DNA of 64,000 nucleotides, taken from assembly GCA_020249285.1 (NCBI GenBank), contig JADCFX010000025.1:1-64000 (forward strand), written 5' to 3'. Below, piece by piece: positions 43,212 to 50,070 of the stretch (position 1 is its first letter; each line of letters starts with the position of its first letter). The notes beneath the pieces are model-generated. The model was not told the DNA's origin. It was given only the letters and a program-made list of their open reading frames with translations, and did no database searches. This DNA is from Roseomonas sp. GTDB taxonomy: Bacteria; Pseudomonadota; Alphaproteobacteria; Acetobacterales; Acetobacteraceae. Both the position numbers and the translations under genes were made by a program.

Positions 43212-43259
43212 GCTTAGAGTGTATCCCATTCACATTCGTTCACAGGATACACTTTAAGC
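43212..43259. terminator. Long imperfect inverted repeat after the MBL gene
   Basis: GCTTAGAGTGTATCC (43212-43226) and GGATACACTTTAAGC (43245-43259) pair over 15 bases with a single mismatch (G-U in RNA), around an 18-base loop. It starts 21 bases after the MBL stop and ends seven bases before the stop of the minus-strand frame at 43266. It may be a bidirectional terminator, or the scar or end of a mobile element; neither side shows a transposase. Confidence 0.5.
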
Positions 43260-43265
43260 TCTCCT

Positions 43266-43433
43266 TTAGTCGAATTCTCCGAGGCGCGGAGCGATTTTAC
43301 ATTCGGCCAAGGTTGGAATATCGCGAAAGGCGGTTAAACGCTCCAGCCAAGTAATGAAAATGCCGCGCACGCGATTATCGCGCACCTGCGCGGCGGCGGA
43401 GTCAAGAACAACCCCGTCACGCCCTTCACGCAA
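43266..43433 (-). CDS. Possible small gene or gene remnant, 55 residues
   Basis: A minus-strand frame begins at a TTG that overlaps the end of the persulfide-dioxygenase-like gene by eight bases. It runs to a TAA just outside the inverted repeat. The peptide (REGRDGVVLDSAAAQVRD, later GIFITWLERLTAFRDIPTL and APRLGEFD) has coding-like composition and no family I recognise. The frame is also open about 12 codons upstream of the TTG, which would fit the tail of a truncated gene. No ribosome-binding site is seen. Confidence 0.3.
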   Translation of the reverse strand: MREGRDGVVLDSAAAQVRDNRVRGIFITWLERLTAFRDIPTLAECKIAPRLGEFD

Positions 43434-44313
43434 GCCCGCTGCGTGCTGTGACCGGTATCTTCAAATAACGCACGCCATTGCTCTCAGCTTCCGGGAAGCG
43501 TCCGGCGCGGATATTCACTTGGATCGAGGGCAGCAATAGCGTCGGTGCCGCCAGCTTCGCATCGCGGGCTTGGCGGAAGGCCACGAATTCATCCTCCGTC
43601 ACGCCATCCTTCACATGTGGGTTATGCGCGCGCTGTTCGGCTACTGTGCTTTGCCACGCATAATCCTCTCGCCCCGGTGCCTTGTAATCATGGCATATCC
43701 AAAGTCTGGTTTCAGGCGGCAAAGCCAGCAGGCGCTTGATGGAACGAAACAAGGTGCGCGCATCACCACCCGGAAAATCAGCGCGCGCCGTGCCGTAATC
43801 ATGCATGAACAGCGTATCGCCCACGAAAACATCATCACCAATTCGGTAGCAAACACAGGCCGGTGTGTGGCCCGGCGTATGAATCACCTCAGTATCCAGC
43901 GATCCAAGGGCGATATGCTGGCCGTCATGAAACAGCAGATCGAAATCCCCACCTTCGGGTTTCACATCCTCAGCCGCGAAGACAGGGCGGAAGATGCGCT
44001 GCACATCCTTGATATGCTCACCAATGCCGATCTTCCCACCGCAACGCTGCTTGATGTAGGGGGCGGCGGTCAGGTGATCCGCATGGGCATGGGTTTCCAG
44101 GATCAACGCGATGGTGATGCCTTCGCGCTTGGCCGCTTCAATCAGTGCATCGGCGGAACGCGTATCAGCTTCTCCGCTGCGATGGTCCCAATCCAGCACG
44201 GGATCAATCACCGCGCCTTGGCGGGTGGTCGGGTCGAAGACCAGGTAGCTGACCGTATTGGTCGCCTCATCAAAAAACGGCTGGATGCGGGCGCTATTCG
44301 CTGCGGCTGACAT
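43426..44313 (-). CDS. MBL-fold persulfide dioxygenase/BigR-associated hydrolase-like protein
   Basis: The 295-residue protein has THAHADH (His75/His77/Asp79/His80), HTPGHTPACV and a GDTLFMHDYGTARADFPGGD segment typical of ETHE1/BlH-type persulfide dioxygenases, and then a C-terminal HNPHVKDGVTEDEFVAFR. In the family these oxidise glutathione or hydrogen persulfides to sulfite. No bigR repressor or rhodanese gene is adjacent. The stop overlaps a small downstream frame. Confidence 0.88.
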   Translation of the reverse strand: MSAAANSARIQPFFDEATNTVSYLVFDPTTRQGAVIDPVLDWDHRSGEADTRSADALIEAAKREGITIALILETHAHADHLTAAPYIKQRCGGKIGIGEHIKDVQRIFRPVFAAEDVKPEGGDFDLLFHDGQHIALGSLDTEVIHTPGHTPACVCYRIGDDVFVGDTLFMHDYGTARADFPGGDARTLFRSIKRLLALPPETRLWICHDYKAPGREDYAWQSTVAEQRAHNPHVKDGVTEDEFVAFRQARDAKLAAPTLLLPSIQVNIRAGRFPEAESNGVRYLKIPVTARSGLA

Positions 44314-44381
44314 GGGATGGCCTTCACAAAGCGTAAGCTAACATAGCTGATTAGGCGTTGTGCAGAAAGAAAATCTTCGGA

Positions 44382-44741
44382 TCACTGACACCTTAGGATA
44401 CGCACATCATAGACAGGGTGTTCCAGCATATTCACGCCCGGCGCTTCGGCGAACATCCAGCCGCGAAAAACGGGCGGGCTGCCTTGCGGCGCGCGGCTAT
44501 CGGTCATTTCAAACCAGGCGGCGGAATCCGGCACTTCGGTGGGGGGGCGCGCATGGCAGGCGCCGATACGAATGGTCAGTGCGCCAAAGCGAAGGCTTTC
44601 CCCAACGCGGCCTTCCAGTACTGTGACGCGCGCTGTCACCTTATCCAAAGCCTGGACGCGCGCCTGCTGGCGCGGCACCCATTCCTGCGCCTGTGCAAGA
44701 CTTGGCAGGCAAAATAGCGCCAAGGCCAAAAGCTTTTTCAT
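44382..44741 (-). CDS. DUF2155 periplasmic protein
   Basis: The 119-residue protein has a signal peptide (KKLLALALFCLPSLAQA) and the DUF2155 core: VTVLEGRVGESLRFGAL, IGACHARPPTEVPDSAAWFEM and GWMFAEAPGVNMLEHPVYDV, and it ends in LRCQ. Two Cys (in GACH and RCQ) could form a disulfide in the periplasm. In alphaproteobacteria this gene sits next to mlaD and NDUFA12, as here. Function is unknown; proximity suggests the envelope. Its start overlaps the stop of the 74-residue gene upstream. Confidence 0.85.
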   Translation of the reverse strand: MKKLLALALFCLPSLAQAQEWVPRQQARVQALDKVTARVTVLEGRVGESLRFGALTIRIGACHARPPTEVPDSAAWFEMTDSRAPQGSPPVFRGWMFAEAPGVNMLEHPVYDVRILRCQ

Positions 44742-44962
44742 ACGCCCCGCTTTGGGCTGGGCAGTGCCGCAATCACTTCCTGCAAAATCTGGCGCATCGC
44801 CGCTTCATCCACGCCCATCAGTACCGCATCTTCAAATACATCGCGCAGCATAGTCGCGGCTTCCGTATGATTTTCAGCAAGCATTTTCAGCTTTTCATTG
44901 CAGGATACAGGCTTCCCATCCGCCCCAGGCCAGGCGGCGGGTGGCTTGGGCAGCGGTTTCAT
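44738..44962 (-). CDS. Small hypothetical protein between mlaD and DUF2155
   Basis: The 74-residue protein has a Pro-rich N-terminus, one Cys (PVSCNEKLKML) and a predicted helical body (NHTEAATMLRDVFEDAV, AAMRQILQEVIAAL). No signal peptide is evident. Its ATG overlaps the mlaD stop (ATGA) and its stop overlaps the DUF2155 start, so all three are translationally coupled. I do not recognise the family. Confidence 0.75.
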   Translation of the reverse strand: MKPLPKPPAAWPGADGKPVSCNEKLKMLAENHTEAATMLRDVFEDAVLMGVDEAAMRQILQEVIAALPSPKRGV

Positions 44963-45453
44963 CGCGGCGGGGCCGGCGGGTTTTCCTGATTGCCGCGCTG
45001 ATTATTCTCACCCGCCGAGAAAATGAACCGCCCCAACAGGCTTTCCAAATTGATCGCGCTCTGCGTGATGGTGATCTCATTGCCGTCGCGCAGGATGCGC
45101 GTGTCACCACCCGGTACCAGCGCAACATATTTGCCGCCGAGCAAACCTTCGCTGGAAATCTCGGCCGAGGTGTCATGCGGCAGCTTCAGCCCGGCATCTA
45201 CGCGCAGCGTCAACACGGCCAGGAAGCTTTCGGGATCAATCCGCTGCGCCACAACCTGCCCAACCTTCACGCCGGCAATGCGCACATCGGCGCCCTGACC
45301 CAGGCCATCAATCCGATCAAACTTCGCGGTGAGGTTCATCCCGGCGCCAGAAAAGCTGCGCCCAGTGCTGGTGACGGCATAGCCCAGGAAGCTCGCCGCA
45401 ATGGCCAGCACCACCAAACCGGTCAAAATCTCCGCCAGACTGCGCTTTTGCAT
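44959..45453 (-). CDS. mlaD: MlaD-like outer membrane lipid asymmetry protein (MCE domain)
   Basis: MlaD is the periplasmic, inner-membrane-anchored lipid-shuttling subunit of the MlaFEDB phospholipid transporter. The 164-residue protein has a single N-terminal helix (about residues 8-30) and an MCE domain with GLGQGADVRIAGVKVGQV and GLLGGKYVALVPGG. It ends in an Asn/Pro-rich tail. The partner genes mlaE, mlaF and mlaC are not in this window. It is preceded by the NDUFA12 gene on the same strand. Confidence 0.93.
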   Translation of the reverse strand: MQKRSLAEILTGLVVLAIAASFLGYAVTSTGRSFSGAGMNLTAKFDRIDGLGQGADVRIAGVKVGQVVAQRIDPESFLAVLTLRVDAGLKLPHDTSAEISSEGLLGGKYVALVPGGDTRILRDGNEITITQSAINLESLLGRFIFSAGENNQRGNQENPPAPPR

Positions 45454-45480
45454 CGGAATGGGCTTTCAAAAAGGGCGCCG

Positions 45481-45822
45481 TCAGCGCCCCGGTGTCCAGG
45501 CTTCGTAATCCCCGCCCCGTTGCGCCGCCGGGTTCACTGGCCGCCAGGCTTCGGACGTGCCGGTCATATTGGGGAGATGTTCCTTCTGCCAGGGGCGGCG
45601 CGGCGCATCCTCCGGCAGGGGGTTTTCCGTGGTGTGGTGCAGCCAGCCCCACCATTCCGGCGGCACGGCAGAAGCTTGGGCTTCCTTCGCGTAAAGCACC
45701 CGCCGCATGGGCCGGCCATAGGAATCGCGTCGGCCGCGGGCTTCCCAATAGGTATTGCCGAAGCGGTCCTGCCCAACCTGGCGGCTGGTGAGGCGGATAA
45801 AGAGCGTATTGAGCAACTGCAT
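45481..45822 (-). CDS. NADH:ubiquinone oxidoreductase subunit NDUFA12
   Basis: The 113-residue protein matches the accessory complex I subunit (B17.2/NDUFA12) found in alphaproteobacteria and mitochondria: VGQDRFGNTYWEAR, the GRPMRRVLY stretch, VPPEWWGWLHHTTENPLP and a C-terminal YEAWTPGR. The ATG at 45822 gives the normal start; the longer frame upstream has no support. The main nuo operon is not in this window. Its gene heads the NDUFA12-mlaD-(74 aa)-DUF2155 run. Confidence 0.93.
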   Translation of the reverse strand: MQLLNTLFIRLTSRQVGQDRFGNTYWEARGRRDSYGRPMRRVLYAKEAQASAVPPEWWGWLHHTTENPLPEDAPRRPWQKEHLPNMTGTSEAWRPVNPAAQRGGDYEAWTPGR

Positions 45823-45987
45823 GGCGGCTTCCCGGTGCAAGCAAAATGTCGTGCATAATCGCACAGCCGCGCGGGTCACGCAAAAGCAAAGCGATGCGCG
45901 AGCTATCCACAGGATATTGTGGGTCAACCCCCAAAAAACCACTAAATAAGGCTTCCCAGGCTTTCGAGTCGCGCTTAGCATCAACCC

Positions 45988-47484
45988 ATGGCAGGCATTG
46001 TTGGAACCATCTGGTCTGGGGTTGCGCTGCGGCGCTTGAAAGCGGGGGCGGATCCTGATTCGCCGCCGCGCGCTGTCGCTATCCCCGTGCCTTGGGAAGA
46101 TGAAGCCGGGGAGGCGCTGGCCGCGCTCGCCCCTGGAAGCGGCCCGGCCACGCTGCCAAGCGCGGCAGAGGCCTGGATTCAACGCCTGATGCTGCGCGGG
46201 CGGCGCCTTGGCTTGCTGGATGGCGCCGATGCGGCGGAAAGCTTGGCGGCTGGCCTGCGTTCCTTGATTTTGGCGCGGCGCGGCGCGCCCGGGGCCGAGA
46301 TTTGGCGCGATGCGCGGGGTGATGGGCGTTTTGTGCTGAACCTGCCGGCCTTCCTGGATGGGGAAGGCGGCTTTGATGCGCCGGCCTATCGCGCCGCCTG
46401 TCAGTTGGCAGTGCAAACCCTGGATATTTGGGGCCATGGCAAGGCGGAAAGCCTGCGCCTTGGCTTCGCGGATTTGGCCGGGCTATTGGCCGGTTTTGGT
46501 CTTGGCTATGACAGCACTGAGGCGCGCGATGTCGCCGCCGCCATTGCCGGCCTGACGCGCGGCGCGGCTGAGGCGGAATCCGGCCGGCTCGCCATCCGTT
46601 TCGGCCCACGCCATGCGGTGGCGCTGATCTGCCCAACCCCGCCCGAGGAAGCCGCCATCCCTGGCCTCGCCAAGGCAGCGCGCGCGGCTTTGGCGGCGGC
46701 GGCGGCTTCGCCGGGTTTGCGGCATCGCGGCTGCATTGCCTTGTCGCCCGCTGATGCGGTGGAAGCGCTGTTGGGTGCGGAAAGTGCTGGCATTGCCCCA
46801 GCGCCGGGCGCAAGCCGTCCAGCGCGCGGCGAGGATCGGCGCATTACGCAGGTGCCAACCCGCGCGGCTGAACGCGCCGGCGTTGATGCTGCCTGGCTGC
46901 TGGCGCCGGTGGCGCCTCAGGCCCGGCGGGCCATGGAAGCGGCGGTTATGCCCTTCCTGGATGCACCACCGCCCGCCATGCCAGCGCCTGCCGATTTGCC
47001 CGAAGCTCGCCGCGCTGCACCCCGGCCCATCCATGCCCCGGTTAATCGCTGCTGGCGGGTGGCCATTGCCGGCAATCGCGTGGCGATGCGCGCCGTTGAA
47101 GATGATCGCGGCCATTTGCGGGAGATTTCCTTCTCTCTCCCACGTGAAGCGGCGATGACGCGCGCCTTGATGGAAGCGCTGGCCCAGGCCGTTTCGCTTG
47201 GCCTGGCGCAGGGCGTGCCCTTGGCGAGCTTCGTCAATGCCTATGCCTATGCGCCTGGCCATGGCGGCGCTGTGGAAGGCGACGCCGGCATCCGCCGCGC
47301 GACTTCCGTGCTGGATTGGGCATTTAGGCGGCTGGCGCGTGATTATCTGGGGCGCGAGGATTTGCCCGACCCGGTTGAGGAAGAAACGCTTCAACCGCGC
47401 GCGGCGGTGCTGCCCTTGCTTCCCTTGGAATTGCCAGCGCATCCTTCACCACGCATGCGCCGCCAACTGCGCCCTGCGGCGTAA
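45988..47484 (+). CDS. Truncated NrdJ-related protein (class II ribonucleotide reductase homologue without the catalytic N-terminal half)
   Basis: The 498-residue protein is colinear with the C-terminal half of B12-dependent ribonucleotide reductase. Residues 114-150 (FVLNLPAFLDGEGGFDAPAY) match the NrdJ nlaaFldxxGxFD region. Residues 155-205 (LGFADLAGLLAGFGLGYDS) match its GLGYANLGxLLMxxGxPYDS block. Residues 312-340 fit the AxQPFI segment. Residues 355-462 (EISFSLPREAAMTRALMEA..., VSLGLAQGVPLASFVNAY, ATSVLDWAFRRLARDYLG) match the NrdJ C-terminal domain. The N-terminal barrel with the thiyl-radical Cys is absent, so ribonucleotide reduction is not expected. It starts with no clear ribosome-binding site. 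I know of no described function. Confidence 0.8.
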   Translation: MAGIVGTIWSGVALRRLKAGADPDSPPRAVAIPVPWEDEAGEALAALAPGSGPATLPSAAEAWIQRLMLRGRRLGLLDGADAAESLAAGLRSLILARRGAPGAEIWRDARGDGRFVLNLPAFLDGEGGFDAPAYRAACQLAVQTLDIWGHGKAESLRLGFADLAGLLAGFGLGYDSTEARDVAAAIAGLTRGAAEAESGRLAIRFGPRHAVALICPTPPEEAAIPGLAKAARAALAAAAASPGLRHRGCIALSPADAVEALLGAESAGIAPAPGASRPARGEDRRITQVPTRAAERAGVDAAWLLAPVAPQARRAMEAAVMPFLDAPPPAMPAPADLPEARRAAPRPIHAPVNRCWRVAIAGNRVAMRAVEDDRGHLREISFSLPREAAMTRALMEALAQAVSLGLAQGVPLASFVNAYAYAPGHGGAVEGDAGIRRATSVLDWAFRRLARDYLGREDLPDPVEEETLQPRAAVLPLLPLELPAHPSPRMRRQLRPAA

Positions 47485-47509
47485 TTGGCGCTTTTGAAGG
47501 AACAGGATG

Positions 47510-47974
47510 ATGGCCGGAAAAATCGAAGCGAAGCTTGCTGCCCTTGGCATTGTATTGCCAACGCCGGCGGCACCGATTGCGAATTACATCCCTTTCAACA
47601 TCAGCGGAAAGCTGGTCGTGATTTCCGGCCAGGTGCCGGTACGTGATGGCAAGATTGCCTATACCGGCAAGCTTGGCGCCGGTGTTTCGATTGAAGTGGG
47701 GCGCGAAGCGGCACGGCTTTGCTTCATCAATCTGCTGGCGCAGTTGAAGGCCGCTGCCGGTGATTTAGATAACGTAACGCGCGTGGTGCGCCTTGGCGGC
47801 TTCATCGCTGCGCCGGCTGAATTCACCCAGCACGCGCTGGTGATGAATGGCGCTTCCGATCTGGCGGTGGAAGTGTTTGGCGATGTCGGGCGCCATGCGC
47901 GGACCACCATTGGCGTGCCCTCACTGCCCGGAGATGCGGCGGTGGAAGTGGAAGGGATGTTTGAGATTGCGTGA
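47510..47974 (+). CDS. RidA/YjgF family protein
   Basis: The 154-residue protein has the RidA fold pattern: GKLVVISGQVPVRDGKI, FINLLAQLKAAAGDLDNVTRVVRLGGF and TTIGVPSLPGDAAVEVEGMFEI. RidA proteins hydrolyse reactive enamines/imines from PLP enzymes, but this longer subgroup with an N-terminal extension (KLAALGIVLPTPAAPIANY) may have another substrate. A sister protein with the same extension is at 56905. GAAGGA lies eight bases before the ATG; an ATG one codon upstream is the alternative. Confidence 0.85.
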   Translation: MAGKIEAKLAALGIVLPTPAAPIANYIPFNISGKLVVISGQVPVRDGKIAYTGKLGAGVSIEVGREAARLCFINLLAQLKAAAGDLDNVTRVVRLGGFIAAPAEFTQHALVMNGASDLAVEVFGDVGRHARTTIGVPSLPGDAAVEVEGMFEIA

Positions 47975-48019
47975 GGTGCGGGGCTTGCTGTCTCCGGCAC
48001 CGTGACGACATCAAGGGGC

Positions 48020-49183
48020 ATGACCAGCCCAACCGAATTGTCGCTAACCCTGCATCGCGCCATTGCCGAAATTCCGGCGTGCGATTGGGATGCTTGTGCG
48101 GGCGGTGACAATCCCTTCGTGAGCCACGCCTTTCTATTGGCGCTGGAAGAAAGCGGCAGTGCCGTGGCGGAACGTGGCTGGCTGCCGCAACACGCGGCTT
48201 TGCGTGACGCCGCCGGGCGCGTGCTTGCCTGCGCGCCCGCCTATGCCAAATCCCACTCCCAGGGTGAATATGTCTTTGACCATGGCTGGGCGGATGCTTT
48301 GGAACGTGCCGGCGGGGATTACTACCCGAAGCTGCAAGTGGCCGCGCCCTTCAGCCCTGTGCCCGGCCCGCGCCTGCTGGTCCATCCCGAAGCCGGCTTT
48401 GGGCCGGATGTTTTGGCTGGCGCCTTGGTGCAGGCCTGCGAGGGTATTGGTGCATCATCTGTCCATGCAACCTTCTGCACGGAAGCCGAATGGCGCGCCC
48501 TGGGTGATGCCGGCTGGCTGCAAAGGCTTGGCACGCAGTTCCATTGGGCCAATCCGGGCTATCGCGATTTTGATGATTTCCTGAGCGCCTTGGCATCGCG
48601 CAAGCGCAAGGCGCTGAAGCGTGAAAGGCGCGATGTGCAGGCGGCGGGCCTGACGCTGCGCACATTGCGCGGGGCAGAAATTACGCCACGCCATTGGCAG
48701 GCCTTTCACCGCTTCTATCAGGCCACCACCGACAAGAAATGGGGCCGCAGCGCCTATCTCACGCGGGCTTTTTGGCCACTGCTTGGTGAAAGGCTTGGTG
48801 ATCGCGTGCTGCTGATGGTGGCGGAGCGGGATGGAGAGCCCGTCGCCGCCGCGCTTAATCTGATTGGGCGTGATGCGATTTACGGCCGCAACTGGGGCGC
48901 CATTGTGGATGTACCCTTTTTGCATTTTGAACTTTGCTATTACATGGCAATGGATTTCGCGATTGCGCATGGCATTCCGCGCGTTGAAGCCGGCGCGCAG
49001 GGCGAGCATAAAATTCAGCGCGGCTATCTGCCCGTGCCGACCTATTCCGCGCATTGGATTGCGCATCCTGGGCTGTCCCGCGCGGTGGGTGAATTTCTTG
49101 CGCGCGAACGCCCGGCGATGGAACGCGAAATGGCCGCGCTTGCCACACTTTCCCCCTTTCGTCAGGCGGATGATACCGGGTGA
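48020..49183 (+). CDS. FemAB-like GNAT acyltransferase (DUF482 family)
   Basis: The 387-residue protein matches the DUF482 family, a GNAT/FemAB-like group linked to peptidoglycan or amino-acyl transfer. It shows NPFVSHAFLLALEESGS, a GEYVFDHGWADALE block, FLSALASRKRKALKRERRDV and VEAGAQGEHKIQRGY. The start is uncertain: the GTG at 48002 or the ATG at 48020, neither with a well-spaced ribosome-binding site. Its stop overlaps the GTG of the transporter downstream, so the two are coupled. The substrate is unknown. Confidence 0.82.
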   Translation: MTSPTELSLTLHRAIAEIPACDWDACAGGDNPFVSHAFLLALEESGSAVAERGWLPQHAALRDAAGRVLACAPAYAKSHSQGEYVFDHGWADALERAGGDYYPKLQVAAPFSPVPGPRLLVHPEAGFGPDVLAGALVQACEGIGASSVHATFCTEAEWRALGDAGWLQRLGTQFHWANPGYRDFDDFLSALASRKRKALKRERRDVQAAGLTLRTLRGAEITPRHWQAFHRFYQATTDKKWGRSAYLTRAFWPLLGERLGDRVLLMVAERDGEPVAAALNLIGRDAIYGRNWGAIVDVPFLHFELCYYMAMDFAIAHGIPRVEAGAQGEHKIQRGYLPVPTYSAHWIAHPGLSRAVGEFLARERPAMEREMAALATLSPFRQADDTG

Positions 49184-50070
49184 CGCCGGGCGTGCCGCGC
49201 ATCGCTTATCTGCAATTGGCGGCCTCCATGGCGCTGGTCGGCGCCAATGTCGCGGTTGCAAAATTGCTGGCGGAAGCGCTGCCCATTCCGATGATCGCCT
49301 TTCTGCGCTGCGTTTTGGCGGTGGCATTGCTCTGGCCCTTGGCGCGCCTGTTGGAAGCCGCGCCACGGCCTGAGGGCGAGGTGATGCGCAACCTTGCCTG
49401 GCAGGCTTTGTTCGGCACCGTGATCTATAATGCGGGCTTGCTGGCGGGCTTGCGCCTGACCTCGGCGCTGGAAGGCGGGCTGGTATTGGCAAGCCTGCCC
49501 GCGGTGGTGGCTTTGGGCAGCGCCTTTTGGCTGCGGGAACGCCTGACGCCGCCGCAATGGATCGCCGTCAGCCTCGCGGCCTTCGGCATGGCGGCCATGA
49601 CGATTGCGCGCAGCGGTGAGGGGGCTGAGGGGTCTGTCCTTGGCAATCTGCTGATCTTCGGCGGTGTGATCGGCGAAGCGCTTTACGTGCTGCTCGCGCG
49701 GCGCATCGTGGGGCGCATTGGGGTGATCACGGCCAGCCTTTGGATGCAGATTTTCTCAGCCTTGATGCTCGCCCCCTTTGCCTTGCCGGATATTGGCAGC
49801 ATTGCCGCGCTGGCAGATCCGCGGCTTGCGGCGTTGCTGGTGTTTCATAGCGTAACGGCCAGTGTGCTTTGCTTACTGCTTTGGTATGCCGGTTTGAAGC
49901 GCGTTGGTGCCGGTGTTGCTGGGATTTTCACCGCCTTCCTGCCCGCGACCGCTGCGCTGGTGGCAGTGGTGATTTTGCAGGAAGCCTTCACTGCCATCCA
50001 CGCCATTGGCTTTGCGCTGATGATGCTGAGTGTGCTGATTGCCACCTGGCCGCGCAAGGCAAGCACATGA
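49180..50070 (+). CDS. DMT family (EamA) transporter
   Basis: The 296-residue protein has ten hydrophobic helices arranged as two EamA repeats, with typical Gly/Pro-rich segments (ALVGANVAVAKLLAE, a conserved RLTSALEGGLVLASLPAV, and LKRVGAGVAGIFTAFLPATAAL). These proteins export metabolites or amino acids. The GTG start overlaps the upstream stop (GTGA). Its own stop overlaps the ATG of the DUF2075 gene. Confidence 0.92.
   Translation: MTPGVPRIAYLQLAASMALVGANVAVAKLLAEALPIPMIAFLRCVLAVALLWPLARLLEAAPRPEGEVMRNLAWQALFGTVIYNAGLLAGLRLTSALEGGLVLASLPAVVALGSAFWLRERLTPPQWIAVSLAAFGMAAMTIARSGEGAEGSVLGNLLIFGGVIGEALYVLLARRIVGRIGVITASLWMQIFSALMLAPFALPDIGSIAALADPRLAALLVFHSVTASVLCLLLWYAGLKRVGAGVAGIFTAFLPATAALVAVVILQEAFTAIHAIGFALMMLSVLIATWPRKAST

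Noticed and set aside
43212..43259. An insertion-sequence terminal repeat
   Set aside because: No transposase, target duplication or second copy is visible in the window, so it is listed as an inverted repeat only.
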